Shown here in pieces: positions 61,300-64,000 of a DNA stretch of 64,000 nt (its first letter is position 1; every line of letters starts with the position of its first letter). Location: NCBI GenBank assembly GCA_036873135.1, contig JAPTYO010000007.1:11018763-11082762 (forward strand), given 5' to 3'. The notes beneath the pieces are model-generated. The model did not search any database. It saw only the letters and a list, made by a program, of their open reading frames with translations, and had not been told where the DNA came from. This stretch comes from Clarkia xantiana subsp. parviflora (lineage: Eukaryota; Streptophyta; Magnoliopsida; Myrtales; Onagraceae). A program made the position numbers and the translations under genes.

Positions 61300-64000
61300 T
61301 GTTTTAAATTAAAGAACACGGGGGCGGTGTGGTGGTGTGGTGTCTGTCGAAAACTTAGGCGTAAAGCAAGGCACCTCACTAATTCATCAGATTGCGATAT
61401 TTTGCATCCCCACACACTACACATGTCGGGAAAGAGAGAAAGAAAGAAAGAAGGCTAGATGCCCACCAATAAGGCCCGGCCTTTTCTTCATCAATCAATC
61501 AATTTTGTCTAAATAACGGGGTAATTGGGCCGCTATTCAAATGGGAGTATGAATTTGAGCATCATCTTATGATATAACTTTAAAAAAACTCTGGTTTATG
61601 TCAGAACGCAGATTTGAGTCTTGTCGCTTAGGGTTGAAATTATCCTCAATCCTATTAGGTGATCCGGTCTAGGTTTTAAATCGGAAGATGGATCCCTTGG
61701 TTTAAATATATCACTTTTTAAAAGATATTTTACTAATTTTCAAAATTGAGAAATAGCCGCAGTTTATTCGCTCTCACAAGCAAAAATCCTAAATCGTCAC
61801 TCTCTTCGAGCAATTCTCCAATTGTCGTCGTGGTTATTTCAACGGCCGTGCTCGACATAATCTTTACAGTAAATTCTGTTAGATTTTTATTTTATGACAG
61901 TTGTCCACTGTGGAGGATTTCTACTGTTTCCTTTTCGTCCTCTCTTTTGGAAGTTTTTCGTCTTTTTATTATGGGGACTCTTCGTCCACCCTTCTTGTGA
62001 TTTTTTTGTCTTCTTATTACGGAGACTCTTCTTCTCATTATGAGAATTCTTGCATATAATGACTATTTATCCAAGTTATTGGCGGCACTGAACTAAATTT
62101 TAAAGTCGATCGGCTCGTTTTGGGCATTATTTCTACAAAGTAATATTTCGAATCGGGTAGATCTAAGAGTTTATGGAGTAGATCTGTAAATTAGATGTGA
62201 AATTTTGCATTTAAAGGTACTACATAACTAGTCTTGTTTATTTAAGTGATTAGGTCACCAGGAATTATCGATAAAAACGACGTCTTCCATGAGATTGGTG
62301 AAGAGGGTGGTTAGTGGTTACAGCAATGAATCTGTGAAATAATAAATAGACATAAGGGATGTTGATCTCTCTTACAGATTTTGTCAAACAAAGAATCATC
62401 TACAAATTTATAGTAAGTCAAAAATATACACCAATGAGGATGACCTTATGGGTCACTTTATTCAAATAATCAAAATTCTATGCTTTCTCCAACTCAAAAA
62501 GGTTTCTACATTATATATGTTGATAGGCATTTGCCATTCTCCTATTTTCTTTATCTCAATTTTCTAGATTCCCCTCTTTACATGTAGCTTATTTGGATAA
62601 TTATAAGTTGACTATACCTTAATTTTACATAATAGGTCGAGTAACTAGTTTGTTTGTTAGTATGTAGTATAATTGTTATACGTAGTATACCTTCATTTAG
62701 TATGTAGTATAATTTTATCGATAATTTAATTTCTTAAAGAATTTATTTTATGTACACAATAAAAAAACCCTTTTATAGTCAGTACATATTTCGTTTATAT
62801 CTAATTTGACAAAAATTATAACACATATAATAAATAATTTACTTAAAAATTAGAGGTTTAGATAATAATTAATTAAAAAAACCGGACAACGTCGTGTAAT
62901 TATGTATATAACAGTTTGATTATTTCTTGCTTTATATCTAAATTATTTAATATTATAAAAATGTGTCCCCATACGACGCGAGGATAATTGGAACATATTA
63001 GAAGTTATTATGACCAAAGTTCTTATGCATAATCACTATACTAAAACTCAATGTAAGTTTTGTAAATTAAATAAAGAACGAGAAATATGAAATAAGGAAT
63101 GAAAATTATCATCATTTGTGAGTTAATAGTAGTTATTTTTTTTAAGAGTGAAATTCAGATTTTTTTTTGGCCAAACTGAAATTTAGATTATATTTCAAAT
63201 ATTAAATGTAGGATGCAGGCAAATATATTTTTCATAATTTAAAATGTATACTTTGCAAACAAATGTATCTTGGTATGTGAATTATGATATGTATGATTCT
63301 ACTCAATTCAATCACATCAACCCCGGTCGGCCCCTATAAGATGCCTTGTACTATTCATTAACTTATTGTGGGTATGCAATGCAACTAAAGCCACATATAT
63401 AATTGTAGCTTGACATTCTAGATGCATGCGCGTTGATATATACACATTCAAGTTGTTGATGTACAATGTAACTGCCTTAATAGCTGTGCCGTGGGGATTG
63501 GGGAAGATATATAGTCTTCCTCAGTTCGGGTGGGTCAAAAGTAAGCTTTTCATAGTACGAAAATACACTTTTTTTTAATAAAGAAAATACACTTGAATGT
63601 TTATTTTTTTCACTAAACCAAAATGTTTGTAACCACGAATATTTCATCAAAACGATTGAAGTTATTGTAATTTTGTTCGTTAATTAAGTGACTATGCAAT
63701 GTATGGCATATAAAAAATTGAAATGACGATTGTAGCCTCCATATACTGGACGTATTTGCTGAACTTGAAGGTATCAATTCGGATGGCTATTTTTCTTTCC
63801 CTCTCATTGGAAAATTACCCGGCTTCATTGGCGGAAGTTTTAATTTGGTCATGCCCGCCGCCACCACCATGCATACCAATTACCAATTACCATCCTTCTT
63901 GTTACTGTTGATCGTTTTTTGTTTTTAATGTTCCACTGAGCTAATTAATCAATCTAACAGATTAGCTAGGTTAATTACCATACAGCATGGTCAACTGTTC
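61300..64000. other. Intergenic DNA, no gene seen
   Basis: This is the upstream region of the SCPL gene (its promoter reads leftward from about 61200) and AT-rich spacer. Purine-rich 'agaaagaaagaaagaag' lies near 61438. Short open frames near 61746 and 63723 have no family resemblance. The right edge may hold the flank of a gene outside the window. Confidence 0.5.

Noticed and set aside
63723..63911. 62-codon ORF near the right edge
   Set aside because: Pro-rich, no homology recognised, no splice or promoter context.

Overview
The window is nuclear DNA of a flowering plant, most likely a eudicot. The evidence is many short GT-AG introns in AT-rich DNA, plastid- and mitochondrion-targeted housekeeping genes, a plant-type U-box/ARM E3 ligase, a CASP-like membrane protein, and the usual plant transposons (Ty1/copia, hAT-type, Harbinger-type MITEs, Helitron ends). 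I cannot name the species. There are nine intact-looking protein genes; eight were rebuilt exon by exon with a consistent reading frame, and U11/U12-31K is intronless. I see no rRNA, tRNA or CRISPR array.

Layout, left to right. 1-1.76 kb is AT-rich DNA with a decayed hAT-type repeat running almost to the first gene. 1759-3633 (+) is UBC27, an E2 ubiquitin-conjugating enzyme with a C-terminal UBA domain. 4.7-5.3 kb is a tandem repeat and a large hairpin repeat. 5486-10379 is a nearly complete Ty1/copia retrotransposon with near-identical LTRs but a broken gag-pol. 10982-12270 (+) is a CASP-like four-span membrane protein. 12.3-18.6 kb is a nested graveyard of repeats: a 988-bp hAT-type element with a perfect 8-bp target duplication, a copia relic split by a second hAT-type element, a MITE and a hairpin repeat. 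19209-24865 (+) is the NOL10/Enp2 nucleolar WD40 protein in 16 exons, and 26273-28445 (+) is RNA polymerase I subunit RPA49. 30105-33110 (+) is a PUB14-type U-box E3 ligase. 33.2-41.2 kb is about 8 kb of transposon debris, including a candidate Helitron and a 2.2-kb Harbinger-type element. 41555-45941 (+) is SDP6, mitochondrial FAD-dependent glycerol-3-phosphate dehydrogenase. 47551-51231 (+) is SVR1, a plastid pseudouridine synthase. 52354-53112 (+) is the intronless U11/U12-31K minor-spliceosome protein. 53368-55554 (-) is a predicted plastid protein with a DUF3783-like domain and no known function. 56.8-57.7 kb holds a Harbinger-type MITE and a 125-bp tandem duplication. 58046-61190 (-) is a serine carboxypeptidase of the SCPL48/49 type. 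61.3-64 kb has no gene I can support.

The genes do not form one pathway. Four concern RNA or ribosome production: NOL10/Enp2 (small-subunit processome), RPA49 (Pol I), SVR1 (plastid rRNA) and U11/U12-31K (minor spliceosome). The first two are adjacent, co-oriented, and each has a telo-box just upstream. UBC27 and PUB14 are an E2 and an E3 of the ubiquitin system, but nothing here shows that they pair.

I found no clear undescribed multi-gene system. The observations most worth checking are the conserved DUF3783-like plastid gene; the duplicated SDP6 proximal promoter bordered by a Helitron-like end; the decayed extra copy of UBC27 exon 2; the retrotransposon whose LTRs look young although its coding region is heavily broken; and several repeat families seen two or three times in the window, one copy lying inside an SDP6 intron.
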